A stretch of DNA of 32,896 nucleotides, from the NCBI GenBank assembly GCA_015061605.1, contig SUWH01000027.1, positions 1,716-34,611 on the forward strand, in the 5' to 3' direction. A program made the translations under genes and the position numbers. How positions within the stretch are numbered: the first letter of the stretch is position 1; the number at the start of each line of letters is the position of its first letter. The notes beneath the pieces were generated by a model that was not told the DNA's origin, did not search any database, and saw only the letters and a list, made by a program, of their open reading frames with translations. This DNA comes from Lentisphaerota bacterium (GTDB lineage Bacteria; Verrucomicrobiota; Lentisphaeria; Victivallales; Victivallaceae). Positions 32,717 to 32,896 of this stretch are shown here, in pieces.

Positions 32717-32751
32717 AAGTTAACCCCTTGCCGGAAATTTGTCAAGGGGTT
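32717..32751 (-). promoter_or_regulatory. Promoter region of the LacI-led operon, with inverted repeat
   Basis: Minus-strand TTGACA (32745-32740) is a perfect -35 box; with a 17-base spacer the -10 is a weak TAACTT (32722-32717). The inverted repeat AACCCCTTG/CAAGGGGTT (32722-32751) encloses the region and could be a second regulatory site or the terminator of an upstream gene. Confidence 0.5.
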
Positions 32752-32757
32752 TTAAAG

Positions 32758-32896
32758 AAAAAATCAGAATTTTTTCACAGCTGTCCCATAAAATAAGAAA
32801 AACATCTGCTCTCTCAAGTTTTTCAGCGAAAGAAAATTGAATTTTGAAAAAGTGATTTTGGCAGATTTTGTTTTGCACGGGCAAAACGTGCGTGCC
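32758..32896 (+). repeat. Interspersed repeat of about 140 bp, copy B (cut by window end)
   Basis: The same element as at 9770-9910, in the same orientation: an A-run/T-run hairpin (32758-32775), CCCATAAAA at 32785, TTTTGAAAAAGTGATTTTG, the hairpin GTTTTGC/GCAAAAC (32870-32887) with a different loop (ACGG), and GTGCGTGCC at the last bases. It sits upstream of the LacI operon. Confidence 0.75.

Overview
The window looks like chromosome from a member of the Lentisphaerota (Victivallis-like). This is inferred from gene content, not from a marker-gene search. The clues are several type II secretion pseudopilin genes with near-identical N-termini and H-x9-DG tails, repeated DUF4838 secreted proteins beside them, a sodium:solute symporter with its small accessory protein, and an EF-G paralogue. 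There is no phage or transposase gene.

Layout. Positions 1-2936 (+) hold a pseudopilin gene, cut by the window edge, and a DUF4838 protein. Positions 2964-6975 (-) are a four-gene operon: metallophosphoesterase, family 9 glycosyltransferase, secreted protein, and RlmD-type rRNA methyltransferase. Positions 7030-9759 (-) hold the RNase P RNA, a sodium symporter with a 38-residue partner, ribosomal protein L28 and tRNA-Lys. Positions 9770-9910 are the first copy of a roughly 140-bp interspersed repeat. Positions 10002-14000 (-) hold an alpha/beta hydrolase, a tartrate/D-malate-type dehydrogenase and an EF-G-like GTPase. Positions 14246-16606 (+) hold an exported protein, an ABC-2 permease and BirA. 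Positions 16635-18735 (-) are an overlapping operon of ZIP transporter, lipoprotein and XRE-cupin regulator. Positions 18876-21809 (+) hold a DUF89 protein and a Prc-type protease. Positions 21831-23405 contain a probably highly expressed pseudopilin gene with its own promoter and terminator, bracketed by inverted copies of a GTCCG-rich repeat. Positions 23515-32660 (-) are one five-gene operon: LacI regulator, pseudopilin, two tandem DUF4838 paralogues and a large glycosidase-like protein. A perfect 18-bp operator-like palindrome lies upstream of it, and a second copy of the 140-bp repeat ends the window.

Most notable observation. In the operon pseudopilin, the leader-peptide codons consist of two copies of a 34-bp unit built from a 16-bp palindrome and an 18-bp palindrome, ending exactly at the Phe of the FTLIEL motif. 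The ATG with a strong Shine-Dalgarno, fused to the LacI stop codon, is out of frame with the pilin body. Removing one 34-bp copy would put it in frame. The other DUF4838-linked pseudopilin, at the start of the window, carries a different sequence with the same architecture (16-bp plus 18-bp palindromes, same order, same end point). The isolated pseudopilin at 22505 lacks it. This looks like a family of palindromic leader repeats that could switch surface pseudopilins on and off by copy number.

The likely theme of the accessory regions is regulated export and display of carbohydrate-acting proteins. LacI would sense a sugar, DUF4838 and the DUF4091-like protein would act on glycans, and the pseudopilins would serve the secretion apparatus. 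The remaining genes are ordinary housekeeping genes.
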